Origin: Streptomyces sp. NBC_00094
GTDB taxonomy: Bacteria > Actinomycetota > Actinomycetes > Streptomycetales > Streptomycetaceae
Assembly (NCBI RefSeq): GCF_026343125.1
Contig: NZ_JAPEMB010000001.1
Span: forward strand, 7,197,501-7,261,500
Length of the DNA: 64,000 bases
Reading direction: 5' to 3'
The notes below the pieces were generated by a model that was given only the letters and a program-made list of their open reading frames with translations, was not told where the DNA came from and did no database searches. Within the stretch, counting starts at the first letter, position 1. Each line of letters starts with the position of its first letter. Below, piece after piece: positions 18,024 to 26,285 of this stretch. Position numbers and translations under genes: made by a program.

Positions 18024-21000
18024 ATGACGTTCGACACCCTGCTGGTCGCCAACCGCGGCGAGATCGCGGCACGCGTCATCCGCACCGCCCGCCGGCTCGG
18101 CCTGCGCACCGTCGCGGTGTACTCCGACGCGGACCGCGGGTCCGAGCACGTACGGCTGGCCGACGAGGCCGTCCGGCTCGGTCCGGCGCCCGCCAAGGAG
18201 TCCTACCTCGACGCCGATCTGGTCCTCAAGGCCGCCAAGGACACCGGCGCGGGCGCGATCCATCCCGGCTACGGCTTCCTGTCCGAGGACGCCGACTTCG
18301 CGCGCCGCTGCGCCGATGCCGGCATCGTCTTCGTCGGCCCCACTCCGGAACAGCTGGAGCTCTTCGGGGCCAAGCACACCGCTCGCGCCGCCGCACAGGC
18401 GGCGGGCGTGCCCCTCGCCCCGGGGACCGGGCTCCTCCCCGACGTGGACGCCGCCCTCGCGGCGGCCGAGGAGACCGGCTACCCGGTGATGCTCAAGGCG
18501 ACCGGCGGCGGAGGCGGCATCGGCATGCAGGCGTGTCACGGCGCGGCCGATCTCGCCGAAGCCTGGGAGAGGGTGCAGCGCGTGGCCGCGGCCTCCTTCT
18601 CCTCCGCCGGCGTCTTCCTGGAACGACTGGTGGAGCGAGCCCGGCACGTCGAGGTGCAGGTCTTCGGCGACGGACAGGGCAAGATCGTCACCTTCGGCGA
18701 CCGCGACTGCTCTCTCCAGCGCCGTCACCAGAAGGTCCTGGAAGAGGCCCCGGCACCCGGCCTCCCGGACCACGTCCGGCACCGGCTCGCCGAGGCCGCC
18801 CGGGACCTGTGCGCGTCGGTGGACTACCGTTCCGCCGGCACGGTCGAGTTCGTGTACGACGCCGCCCGCGAGGAGGCCTACTTCCTGGAGGTCAACACCC
18901 GCCTCCAGGTCGAGCACCCGGTCACCGAGGAGATCTACGGCGTCGACCTCGTCGAGTGGATGCTCCGCCTCGCGCAGGGTGACACCGCGGTCGTCACCGA
19001 ACCTCCCGCGCCCACCGGCCACGCCGTCGAGGCCCGGATCTACGCGGAGGACCCTTCACGCGACCACCGTCCCAGCGCCGGGCTGCTGACCCGCGTCGTC
19101 TTCCCCGCGGACATCCGCGTCGACGCCTGGGTCGAGACCGGCACGGAGGTCACCACCGCGTACGACCCGATGCTCGCCAAGGTCATCGCGCACGGAGCCG
19201 ACCGAGCCCAGGCGCTCGACCGGCTGGACGCGGCGCTCGCCGCGACCCGCGTCGACGGCATCGAGACCAACCTCGGCCTGGTGCGGGCCGCGCTCCGCCA
19301 CAGCGACGTACGCGCCGCCGGCCACTCGACCGCCTCGCTCGCGGCGATCGCCGACCCCACTCCGCGCATCGAGGTCGTCGCGGCGGGCACCCTGACCACC
19401 GTGCAGGACTGGCCCGGCCGCACCGGCTACTGGCAGGTCGGCGTCCCCCCGGGCGGCCCGATGGACGACCTCTCCTTCCGGCTCGGCAACACCGCACTCG
19501 GCAACGACGAGGGAGCACCCGGTCTGGAGTGCACCCTCCACGGCCCCTCCCTGCGCTTCACCCACCCGACGACGGTCTGCGTCACCGGAGCCCCGGCAGG
19601 AGTGACGATCGACGGCCTTCCCGTGCCGCAGTGGGAGCCGATCACCGTCGACGCCGGACAGACGCTCGCCGTCGGCGCCCCCGACGAACGGGGACTGCGC
19701 ACCTACGTGCTGTTCGCGGACGGCCTGGACGTACCCGGGTTCCTGGGCAGCGCGGCCACCTTCACCCTCGGCCGGTTCGGCGGGCACGGTGGCCGCGCCC
19801 TGCGCGCGGGCGACGTACTGCACGGCGGCGAGGCGCGTACGGAGACCGCGGTCGTCCCCGTCGACGAGCGGCCATCCTTCGACACCGTGTGGCGGGTCGG
19901 TGCGGTCGAAGGCCCGCACGCCGCACCGGAGTTCTTCACCGAGGACGACATACGCGACTTCTACGCCGCGGACTGGAAGGTGCACTTCAACTCGGCGCGC
20001 ACCGGTGTCCGTCTGGTCGGCCCCAAGCCGCGCTGGGCACGCCCGGACGGCGGCGAGGCGGGGCTGCACCCCTCCAACATCCACGACACGCCGTACTCCG
20101 TCGGCGCCGTCGACTACACCGGCGACATGCCCGTCCTCCTCGGCCCCGACGGGCCCTCTCTCGGAGGCTTCGTCTGTCCGGCGACGGTCGTCACCGGACA
20201 GCGCTGGAAGCTCGGCCAGCTCCGCCCCGGCGACACCGTCCGCTTCGTCCCGGTCACCACGGCGGCGGCGGGGGAGCTGCGGCGCAATCCTGCCTCCGAG
20301 CCGCGGGCCGACCGTGAGGCCATCGTCGACGGTGGCGTCCTCGCGCGCCTGGACGAGAGCGAAGGCCGCCCGGCGGTCACGTACCGGCGCAGCGGTGACG
20401 ACAACCTCCTCATCGAGTACGGGCCCATGCAGCTCGACCTGGCGCTGCGCATGCGCGTCCACGCGCTCGCGGAGGCGCTGGCCGCGCGGGGCCTCCCCGG
20501 CGTCGTCGACCTGACCCCGGGCATCCGGTCGCTCCAGATCCAGACGAACCCCGACGTGCTGTCCCCGCAGGCGCTCCTCGACGCCGTGTTGCGCGTGGAG
20601 GAGGAACTCCCGGCCACCGACGAGCTGGTGGTGCCCAGCCGGACCGTGCACCTGCCGCTGTCCTGGGATGACCCGGCGACCCGCGAGGCCATCGCCCGCT
20701 ACACGGCCGGCGTGCGCGACGACGCCCCGTGGTGCCCCTCGAACATCGAGTTCATCCGCCGCGTCAACGGCCTGGAAACGGTCGACGACGTGTACCGGAC
20801 CGTCTTCGAGGCCGAGTACCTGGTGCTCGGCCTGGGCGACGTGTATCTCGGAGCACCCGTGGCCACTCCTCTCGATCCGCGGCACCGTCTGGTCACCACC
20901 AAGTACAACCCGGCCCGCACCTGGACCGCGGAGAACTCGGTCGGCATCGGCGGCGCGTACCTGTGCGTCTACGGCATGGAGGGCCCGGGCGGATACCAGT

Positions 21001-21611
21001 TCGTCGGCCGCACCACGCAGGTGTGGTCGGGCTGGCAGCAGCGCGGCGCCTTCGAATCCGGCAGGCCCTGGCTGATGCGCTTCTTCGACCGGATCAGGTG
21101 GTACCCGGTCGGCGCAGACGAACTCCTGGAGCTGCGCGCGGACATCATCTCCGGAAGGTTCGTGCCGAAGACGGAGGAAGGCACCTTCTCGCTCGCCGAG
21201 TACCGCGGGTTCCTCGACCGGAACGCCGCGCCGATCGCCGCGTTCCGAGCGCGGCAGAGCGGGGCGTTCGCCGCGGAACGCGACGCCTGGGAGGCCGCCG
21301 GCGAGTTCGCCCGCGCCGAGGCCGCGGGCGAGGCCGTGCCGCCGGCCGCCGACGTCACGGTGCCGGAGGGAGGCCGTCTCGTCGAGGCCGAGTTCACCGC
21401 CTGCGTCTGGCAGGTCGACGTCGAGGTCGGAGACAGGGTGTCGGCGGGTCAGCAGCTGGTGGCGCTGGAGGCGATGAAGATGGAGGCGCCGGTACCGGCA
21501 CCCGCCGACGGCGTCGTCGCGGAGGTCCTGGTCACACCCGGCAGCCAGGTCGAGGCCGGCACCGCGCTCGTCGTCCTCGCTCCCGTCGAGACCGCGGAGG
21601 CAACAGCATGA
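18024..21611 (+). CDS. uca: urea/guanidine carboxylase, biotin-dependent
   Basis: A 1,195-residue single-chain biotin carboxylase. Residues about 1-450 are the biotin carboxylase/ATP-grasp domain (LLVANRGEIAARV, glycine loop GGGGGIGMQ, EVNTRLQVEHP). The middle carboxyltransferase part has the KipA/KipI-like (AHS2 then AHS1) domains, about 460-1030. The C-terminal biotinyl domain has EAMKMEAP with the biotin Lys at K1152. It carboxylates urea or, as shown for several enzymes in operons with DUF1989 pairs, guanidine, using ATP and bicarbonate. It starts 5 bp after the second DUF1989 gene and its stop overlaps the allophanate hydrolase start. Urea versus guanidine preference cannot be decided from sequence alone. 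Confidence 0.93.
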   Translation: MTFDTLLVANRGEIAARVIRTARRLGLRTVAVYSDADRGSEHVRLADEAVRLGPAPAKESYLDADLVLKAAKDTGAGAIHPGYGFLSEDADFARRCADAGIVFVGPTPEQLELFGAKHTARAAAQAAGVPLAPGTGLLPDVDAALAAAEETGYPVMLKATGGGGGIGMQACHGAADLAEAWERVQRVAAASFSSAGVFLERLVERARHVEVQVFGDGQGKIVTFGDRDCSLQRRHQKVLEEAPAPGLPDHVRHRLAEAARDLCASVDYRSAGTVEFVYDAAREEAYFLEVNTRLQVEHPVTEEIYGVDLVEWMLRLAQGDTAVVTEPPAPTGHAVEARIYAEDPSRDHRPSAGLLTRVVFPADIRVDAWVETGTEVTTAYDPMLAKVIAHGADRAQALDRLDAALAATRVDGIETNLGLVRAALRHSDVRAAGHSTASLAAIADPTPRIEVVAAGTLTTVQDWPGRTGYWQVGVPPGGPMDDLSFRLGNTALGNDEGAPGLECTLHGPSLRFTHPTTVCVTGAPAGVTIDGLPVPQWEPITVDAGQTLAVGAPDERGLRTYVLFADGLDVPGFLGSAATFTLGRFGGHGGRALRAGDVLHGGEARTETAVVPVDERPSFDTVWRVGAVEGPHAAPEFFTEDDIRDFYAADWKVHFNSARTGVRLVGPKPRWARPDGGEAGLHPSNIHDTPYSVGAVDYTGDMPVLLGPDGPSLGGFVCPATVVTGQRWKLGQLRPGDTVRFVPVTTAAAGELRRNPASEPRADREAIVDGGVLARLDESEGRPAVTYRRSGDDNLLIEYGPMQLDLALRMRVHALAEALAARGLPGVVDLTPGIRSLQIQTNPDVLSPQALLDAVLRVEEELPATDELVVPSRTVHLPLSWDDPATREAIARYTAGVRDDAPWCPSNIEFIRRVNGLETVDDVYRTVFEAEYLVLGLGDVYLGAPVATPLDPRHRLVTTKYNPARTWTAENSVGIGGAYLCVYGMEGPGGYQFVGRTTQVWSGWQQRGAFESGRPWLMRFFDRIRWYPVGADELLELRADIISGRFVPKTEEGTFSLAEYRGFLDRNAAPIAAFRARQSGAFAAERDAWEAAGEFARAEAAGEAVPPAADVTVPEGGRLVEAEFTACVWQVDVEVGDRVSAGQQLVALEAMKMEAPVPAPADGVVAEVLVTPGSQVEAGTALVVLAPVETAEATA

Positions 21612-23302
21612 TCACCACAGTGGAGCGGGTACGGGCCGCGTACACCCGTGTCGCCCAGGTGGACCGGCCCGAGGTGTGGATCGATCTGCGCCCCCGGGAG
21701 GAAGCGGAGGCGGACGCCGCCGCGGTCGACGCGAGAGTCGCGGCCGGCGAGCGGCTGCCGCTCGCCGGCACGGTGTTCGCGGTCAAAGGCAACATCGACG
21801 TGGCCGGGCTCCCGACCACCGCCGGCTGCCCCCCGTACGCCTACTCGCCGAAGGCCGACGCCCCGGCGGTGGCGCGCCTGAAGGCGGCGGGCGCCGTGCT
21901 CCTCGGCACCACGAACCTCGACCAGTTCGCGACCGGCCTGGTCGGTACGCGCAGCCCGTACGGCGCCGTCCGGAACGCCGTCGACCCTGCGTACGTCTCC
22001 GGCGGCTCCTCGTCCGGCTCGGCGGTCGCCGTCGCGCTCGGCATCGCGGACTTCGCACTCGGCACCGACACCGCGGGCTCGGGCCGGGTCCCCGCCGCCT
22101 TCAACGGCGTCGTCGGTCTCAAACCGACCTTCGGCCTGGTCCCGACCGAGGGCGTCGTCCCGGCCTGCGCGTCGCTCGACTGCGTGACCGTCTTCGCCCG
22201 CACCCTCCCGGAGGCCGAGCGGGCGCTGTCCTTCATGGTGGCACCGACGGGTCGCGAGCTCCCGGTCGTGGAGCAGCGCCAAGCAGGACCCTGGCGGATC
22301 GCCGTGCCCGAGCCGGGGCACCTGGGCGAGCTGGACGAAGGCTGGGCCGAGGCATTCGAGGCGGCCGCGGCCCGGCTCGCCGAAGCGGGCACCGAACTCC
22401 GGCCCGTCGACCTCGCGCCGTTCACCGAGGCGGCCGCGATGCTGTACGAGGGCGCGTTCGTCGCCGAGCGCTACACCGCAGTCGGCACCTTCGTCGACGG
22501 ACACGCGGGCGCGGCGGACCTCGACCCGACCGTGGCCGGGATCATCTCCGGGGCACGTGACGTCCCGGCCCACCGGCTCTACGCGGACCGCGCGAAGCTG
22601 TCCGCCCTCCGTGCCAGGGCCATGGCCGCACTGGGCGACGCGGACGCGCTCCTCCTCCCGACGACACCAGGGCACCCGACCCTCGCCGAGGTCGCCGCCG
22701 ACCCCCTGGGCGCGAACGCCCGCCTCGGCCGGTTCACCAACTCGACGAACCTGTTCGACATGGCGGCGGTCGCCGTCCCCGCCGGCGAGGTGAAGGGGCG
22801 GCCGTTCGGCGTCATGCTGATCGGCCGGGCATTCACGGACGAGCGGCTCGCCCGCGTCGCCGGCCTGCTCACCGCCCCGCCGACGCGTCTCGCGGTGGTC
22901 GGCGCACATCTGTCCGGACAGCCATTGAACGGGCAACTGCTCGCCCTGGGCGGCCGCCTGGAACGCACGACCACCACCGCGCCCGCCTACCGGCTGTACG
23001 CACTGGACACGGTCCCGCTCAAGCCGGGACTTGTCCGGGTCCGTGAAGGCGGTGCCGCGATCGAGGCCGAGGTGTGGCAGCTCCCCGCCGAGGGGCTGGG
23101 CACACTCCTCTCGTCGCTGCCCCGCCCGATGGCGCTGGGCAGCGTGGAACTCGCGGACGGCAGCTTCGTGCCCGGCTTCCTCTGCGAGCCGGAGGCCATC
23201 GACGGCGCCCGCGAGATCACCACGTACGGCGGCTGGCTCGCCGCCCTCCGGTCCATCGAGGACGAGGACCGCGCCGACCGGGGTGCGGCGTCTGCCGGGT
23301 AG
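21608..23302 (+). CDS. atzF: allophanate hydrolase
   Basis: A 564-residue amidase-signature enzyme converting allophanate to ammonia and CO2. The Ser-cisSer-Lys triad is visible as K60 (FAVKGNIDV), the GGSSSGS loop (about 131-138) and nucleophile S158 in GTDTAGSGR. After about residue 445 there is a separate C-terminal domain typical of full-length allophanate hydrolases. The ATG at 21608 overlaps the carboxylase stop (ATGA), so the final two pathway steps are translationally coupled. This is the last gene of the operon. A 328-bp gene-free stretch follows. Confidence 0.94.
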   Translation: MITTVERVRAAYTRVAQVDRPEVWIDLRPREEAEADAAAVDARVAAGERLPLAGTVFAVKGNIDVAGLPTTAGCPPYAYSPKADAPAVARLKAAGAVLLGTTNLDQFATGLVGTRSPYGAVRNAVDPAYVSGGSSSGSAVAVALGIADFALGTDTAGSGRVPAAFNGVVGLKPTFGLVPTEGVVPACASLDCVTVFARTLPEAERALSFMVAPTGRELPVVEQRQAGPWRIAVPEPGHLGELDEGWAEAFEAAAARLAEAGTELRPVDLAPFTEAAAMLYEGAFVAERYTAVGTFVDGHAGAADLDPTVAGIISGARDVPAHRLYADRAKLSALRARAMAALGDADALLLPTTPGHPTLAEVAADPLGANARLGRFTNSTNLFDMAAVAVPAGEVKGRPFGVMLIGRAFTDERLARVAGLLTAPPTRLAVVGAHLSGQPLNGQLLALGGRLERTTTTAPAYRLYALDTVPLKPGLVRVREGGAAIEAEVWQLPAEGLGTLLSSLPRPMALGSVELADGSFVPGFLCEPEAIDGAREITTYGGWLAALRSIEDEDRADRGAASAG

Positions 23303-23630
23303 GAGTGCTCCCTCCGGGGGCCGCCCCGGACGGAGGCGAGTTCGCGATTCCCCTGCGCCCACTGAGCGGTCTGGACAGGGAGCCCGCCCGACCAACACCA
23401 CAGCCTCACGGCCGGCTTGAAAAGGGCTCCCTGTCGCAAGGGCGGGGGGCTGATTTCGCGCTCGCCTTCGTGACGCGTCGTCGGCGACGGCGTGAAAACC
23501 CAGGTGGGGACCCGTATCGCCCGACCGGGGCGATGTTCCTCACAAACATCGGACGGGGGTGTCGGTGTAGAGTCGAGGCCGCCCTTGACCTGCAGAAAGC
23601 AGGCAGGGAGCCGTCTTCGAGGAGTCCACA
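23303..23630. other. gene-free stretch before panD
   Basis: 328 bp without a convincing gene. Just after the allophanate hydrolase stop an imperfect GC-rich hairpin (about 23310-23338, CCTCCGGGGG pairing with CCCCGGACGGAGG) may terminate the operon. Nearer panD, GTGTAGAGTCGAG around 23563-23575 offers a plausible TAGAGT -10 box. Nothing else recognisable was seen. Confidence 0.5.
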
Positions 23631-24062
23631 GTGCTGCGCACTCTGTTCAAGTCCAAGATCCACCGCGCGACCGTGACCCAGGCCGATCTCCACTACGTCG
23701 GATCGGTCACCGTCGACGCCGAGCTCATGGAGGCGGCCGATCTGCTGCCCGGCGAGCTCGTGCACATCGTCGACATCGACAACGGGGCCCGCCTGGAGAC
23801 CTATGTCATCGAGGGTGAGCGCGGGTCCGGCGTCATCGGGATCAACGGCGCCGCCGCCCACCTCGTGCACCCCGGCGACCTCGTGATCCTCATCAGTTAC
23901 GCGCAGGTCGAGGACGCCGAGGCGCGCGCCTTTGTGCCGCGTGTCGTGCACGTCGACGGCGAGAACCGCATCGTGGAGCTCGGGGAGGACGCCTCCGCCC
24001 CCGTGCCCGGGAGCGACACGGTGCGTGCCCCGCACGCCGTGCCCGTGCCCGTACAGAGCTGA
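23631..24062 (+). CDS. panD: aspartate 1-decarboxylase proenzyme
   Basis: A 143-residue pyruvoyl-dependent enzyme making beta-alanine from L-aspartate for pantothenate and CoA synthesis. The self-processing site is G24-S25 in HYVGSVTVD; cleavage makes S25 the pyruvoyl group. K9 and Y58 (LETYVIEG), used in catalysis and substrate binding, are present. The C-terminal tail of about 25 residues beyond the core is a common actinobacterial extension. The GTG start has GAGGAG nine bases upstream. It is followed after 18 bp by a small GNAT protein. It is not in a panBC operon here. Confidence 0.96.
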   Translation: MLRTLFKSKIHRATVTQADLHYVGSVTVDAELMEAADLLPGELVHIVDIDNGARLETYVIEGERGSGVIGINGAAAHLVHPGDLVILISYAQVEDAEARAFVPRVVHVDGENRIVELGEDASAPVPGSDTVRAPHAVPVPVQS

Positions 24063-24080
24063 CCCGAGGAGAGCCGCCGC

Positions 24081-24425
24081 ATGGCCGAGCTGAAGATCCG
24101 CGACGACCGGACGAACGGGCGCCTTGAGGCGTTCGAGGAGGACACCTTCGTCGGCGTCATCGTCTACTTCGTCCTCGACGCCGCGCCGCACGCCCTCGTG
24201 GCCGTCCACACCATCGTCGAGGACGGACACGAGGGCAAGGGGATCGCCGGGGCGCTCGTGCGCGAGTTCTACGCGATCGCCGCCGCCGAGGGCGTCCCCG
24301 TCGTGCCGCTCTGCCCGTACGCCGCCAAGTGGGCCGAGCGCCACCCGGACGAGGCCCCCGTACCCCCGTCGGACATGGTCCGCGCGGCGAAGCTCCAGCT
24401 CAAGGCCACACCCGGCCTCTGGTGA
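24081..24425 (+). CDS. small GNAT-family N-acetyltransferase
   Basis: A 114-residue protein of the short GNAT type. HTIVEDGHEGKGIAGALV forms the acetyl-CoA binding beta4-helix3 region, with the characteristic Gly/Ala-rich pyrophosphate loop EGKGIAG. It ends with a short VPLCPYAAKWAERHP motif typical of the YjdJ-like subgroup. The protein is below the usual 140-180 residues of GNATs but fits this single-domain subgroup. The RBS GAGGAG lies nine bases ahead of the ATG. The gene is probably co-transcribed with panD (18 bp apart). Substrate unknown. A strong palindrome follows its stop. Confidence 0.9.
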   Translation: MAELKIRDDRTNGRLEAFEEDTFVGVIVYFVLDAAPHALVAVHTIVEDGHEGKGIAGALVREFYAIAAAEGVPVVPLCPYAAKWAERHPDEAPVPPSDMVRAAKLQLKATPGLW

Positions 24426-24452
24426 CCCCCGGCTTCCGGTGACCCCGGCGGG

Positions 24453-24474
24453 CCGGGTGGGCCGGCCCACCCGG
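24453..24474. terminator. perfect palindrome after the GNAT gene
   Basis: A 22-bp perfect palindrome with no spacer (CCGGGTGGGCC and its complement), 28 bp past the GNAT stop. It is probably a terminator of the panD-GNAT transcript. Confidence 0.6.
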
Positions 24475-24553
24475 AGGAAGGCGTCCGGCGGGCGCGGGCG
24501 TGCCCGTCGGGTCACCCTGGGAAGGGACGATCCCGACGACCGAGAGGTCCGTG

Positions 24554-24763
24554 ATGACGCTCCCGAACCCCGAACCGATGCCCCCGGCGCCCATCCCGCC
24601 CCCGGTGCCCTCGCCGCCGCCCGTGCCGCCGCCGAACCCCGTGCCGGTGCCGCCGGATCCCGTGCCCACCCCGGTGCCCGAGCCCGGCGGTCCCGTACCG
24701 GAACCCGAGCCTCAGCCCCAGCCGGGCCCGGCCGGGCTCCGCCCGCCGTCAACCGGAAGGTGA
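24554..24763 (+). CDS. small proline-rich protein, hypothetical
   Basis: A candidate 69-residue peptide made almost wholly of Pro, Val, Pro-Glu and Pro-Asp repeats (PEPMPPAPIPPPVPSP and similar). The ATG at 24554 is preceded by GAGAGG, a reasonable ribosome site. It has no signal peptide or membrane helix. Compositional bias makes it hard to separate from random GC-rich coding shadow, so the call is tentative. It lies between the palindrome after the GNAT gene and the promoter of the wall-hydrolase gene. Confidence 0.4.
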   Translation: MTLPNPEPMPPAPIPPPVPSPPPVPPPNPVPVPPDPVPTPVPEPGGPVPEPEPQPQPGPAGLRPPSTGR

Positions 24764-24793
24764 CAGAAGAGGCGTGAGGTTTCGTGCCGGCCC

Positions 24794-24823
24794 TTGTCAC
24801 GGAGCGTGCGCCACCCCTAACTT
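24794..24823 (+). promoter_or_regulatory. candidate promoter of the wall hydrolase
   Basis: TTGTCA at 24794-24799, 18 bp, then TAACTT at 24818-24823, about 30 bp before the ATG at 24855. The spacing and boxes fit a vegetative sigma-70 promoter. No c-di-AMP-riboswitch-like leader is recognisable. Confidence 0.5.
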
Positions 24824-24854
24824 GGACGGCTGTCGCTGTGTTCAAGGGGGGCCC

Positions 24855-26285
24855 ATGGCCGTACGCGGACGTCACCGCCGCCACCAGCCGAGCCGGATCA
24901 ACCGTGCCTCGCTCACCGTCACCGCGGGAGGCGCCGGAATGGCGCTGCCGCTGATCGGCGCGGGCGCGGTACAGGCGGCTTCGCTCGACGTCTGGGAGAA
25001 GGTCGCGGCCTGCGAGTCCTCCTCCAACTGGCGCATCAACACCGGAAACGGCTACTTCGGCGGGCTCCAGTTCAGCCAGTCCACCTGGGAGAGCTACGGC
25101 GGCACGCACTACGCGCCCCGCGCCGACCTCGCCTCGAAGGACCAGCAGATCGCGATCGCCGAGCGGGTCCTCAAGGGCCAGGGGCCCGGCGCCTGGCCGT
25201 CGTGCGGTTCCCGCGCGGGTCTCGCCAAGGGCGGCGAGACGCCCGACGTCACTCCCGGACGCCCCTCCACCGGGGGGAACGCGCCGAGGACCGCCTCCCT
25301 GCCCGGGCAGCGCGCGTTACCCGAGCAGACCGCCCGGAGCGCCGGCCCGACCACCGTGCCCACGGTCCGTGAGATGTACACGGTGACACCCGGCGACTCC
25401 CTCTCGAAGATCGCCCGCGAGGAGCGGGTCCGGGGCGGCTGGAAGGGCTTGTACGAGTCGAACCGGCCGGTCGTCGGAGACGACCCGGACCTCATCCACC
25501 CCGGCCAGCGGCTGACCCTGCGGATCGCCGCGCCCAGGAAGGCGGAGGCCCCGACCGCGCCCCCGCGGGCCGTGACGCCCCCGGCCTCCCCGACCCGGCC
25601 CGCCGCCGTACAGCCGGCCACGAAACCCACCGCCAGGCCCACCGCGAAGCCCACGACCAGGCCTGCTGCCAAGCCCACCGGTCAGGCCACCACCAAGCCG
25701 GTCCCGAAGCCCGTCGCCAGGCCCGTCGCGCAGTCCTCGACCGCGCCGACGGCGACACCGACCAAGCCGACCGCGAAGCCGTCCTCCAAGCCCAAGGCGA
25801 AGCCCTCCTCCACGCCCGCCCCTCCGAAGCAGAGCAGCCGGCCCGCGCCCAAGCCCAAGCCGACCGCCACACCGGACGAAGAGCGCTACTCCGCCCCCAT
25901 CGCCGGCGGCATCGGCACCCGCTACGGCACCCGCGGCTCCTCCTGGTCCAGCGGCTATCACACCGGAGTCGACTTCCCCGTCCCCACCGGCACCTCGGTC
26001 AAGGCCGTCGCCGACGCCCGGGTCGTCTCCGCGGGATGGGGCGGCGCGTACGGCTACCAGATCGTCCTCCGCCACGACGACGGCCGCTACAGCCAGTACG
26101 CGCACCTGTCCGCGCTCACCGTCCGCGAGGGCCAGCGGGTCCAGGGCGGTCAGCGCATCGGGCGCTCAGGGTCGACCGGCAACAGCACGGGACCGCATCT
26201 CCACTTCGAGGTGCGGACGGGTGCCGGGTACGGCTCCGACATCGACCCCCTGGCCTACCTCAGGGCGCGGGGAGTCTCCATCTGA
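24855..26285 (+). CDS. secreted Rpf-like/LysM/M23 peptidoglycan hydrolase
   Basis: A 476-residue secreted wall enzyme. Order of parts: basic N terminus and signal-like segment (about 1-42), Rpf/transglycosylase domain with WEKVAACESSSNW and GYFGGLQFS (about 43-120), LysM repeat MYTVTPGDSLSKIA (about 173-220), an Ala/Pro/Thr/Lys-rich linker of about 120 residues, then a C-terminal M23 (lysostaphin-like) peptidase. The M23 metal and catalytic motifs are YHTGVDFPVPTG and STGPHLHFEVR. It should cleave both glycan and peptide bonds of peptidoglycan, outside the membrane. The ATG at 24855 follows a GGGGGG stretch; an in-frame upstream extension is unlikely. Its 3-prime end overlaps the convergent EamA gene by 120 bp. 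Confidence 0.92.
   Translation: MAVRGRHRRHQPSRINRASLTVTAGGAGMALPLIGAGAVQAASLDVWEKVAACESSSNWRINTGNGYFGGLQFSQSTWESYGGTHYAPRADLASKDQQIAIAERVLKGQGPGAWPSCGSRAGLAKGGETPDVTPGRPSTGGNAPRTASLPGQRALPEQTARSAGPTTVPTVREMYTVTPGDSLSKIAREERVRGGWKGLYESNRPVVGDDPDLIHPGQRLTLRIAAPRKAEAPTAPPRAVTPPASPTRPAAVQPATKPTARPTAKPTTRPAAKPTGQATTKPVPKPVARPVAQSSTAPTATPTKPTAKPSSKPKAKPSSTPAPPKQSSRPAPKPKPTATPDEERYSAPIAGGIGTRYGTRGSSWSSGYHTGVDFPVPTGTSVKAVADARVVSAGWGGAYGYQIVLRHDDGRYSQYAHLSALTVREGQRVQGGQRIGRSGSTGNSTGPHLHFEVRTGAGYGSDIDPLAYLRARGVSI

Noticed and set aside
20729..21607. Long in-frame extension before the allophanate hydrolase start
   Set aside because: It overlaps the carboxylase in another frame and its translation is Arg/Gly-rich without homology. 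The ATG at 21608 gives the expected family N terminus.
24764..24854. c-di-AMP riboswitch upstream of the Rpf-like wall hydrolase
   Set aside because: Such riboswitches precede rpf genes in some Streptomyces, but the space after the probable promoter is only about 30 bp and no aptamer-like core is visible.
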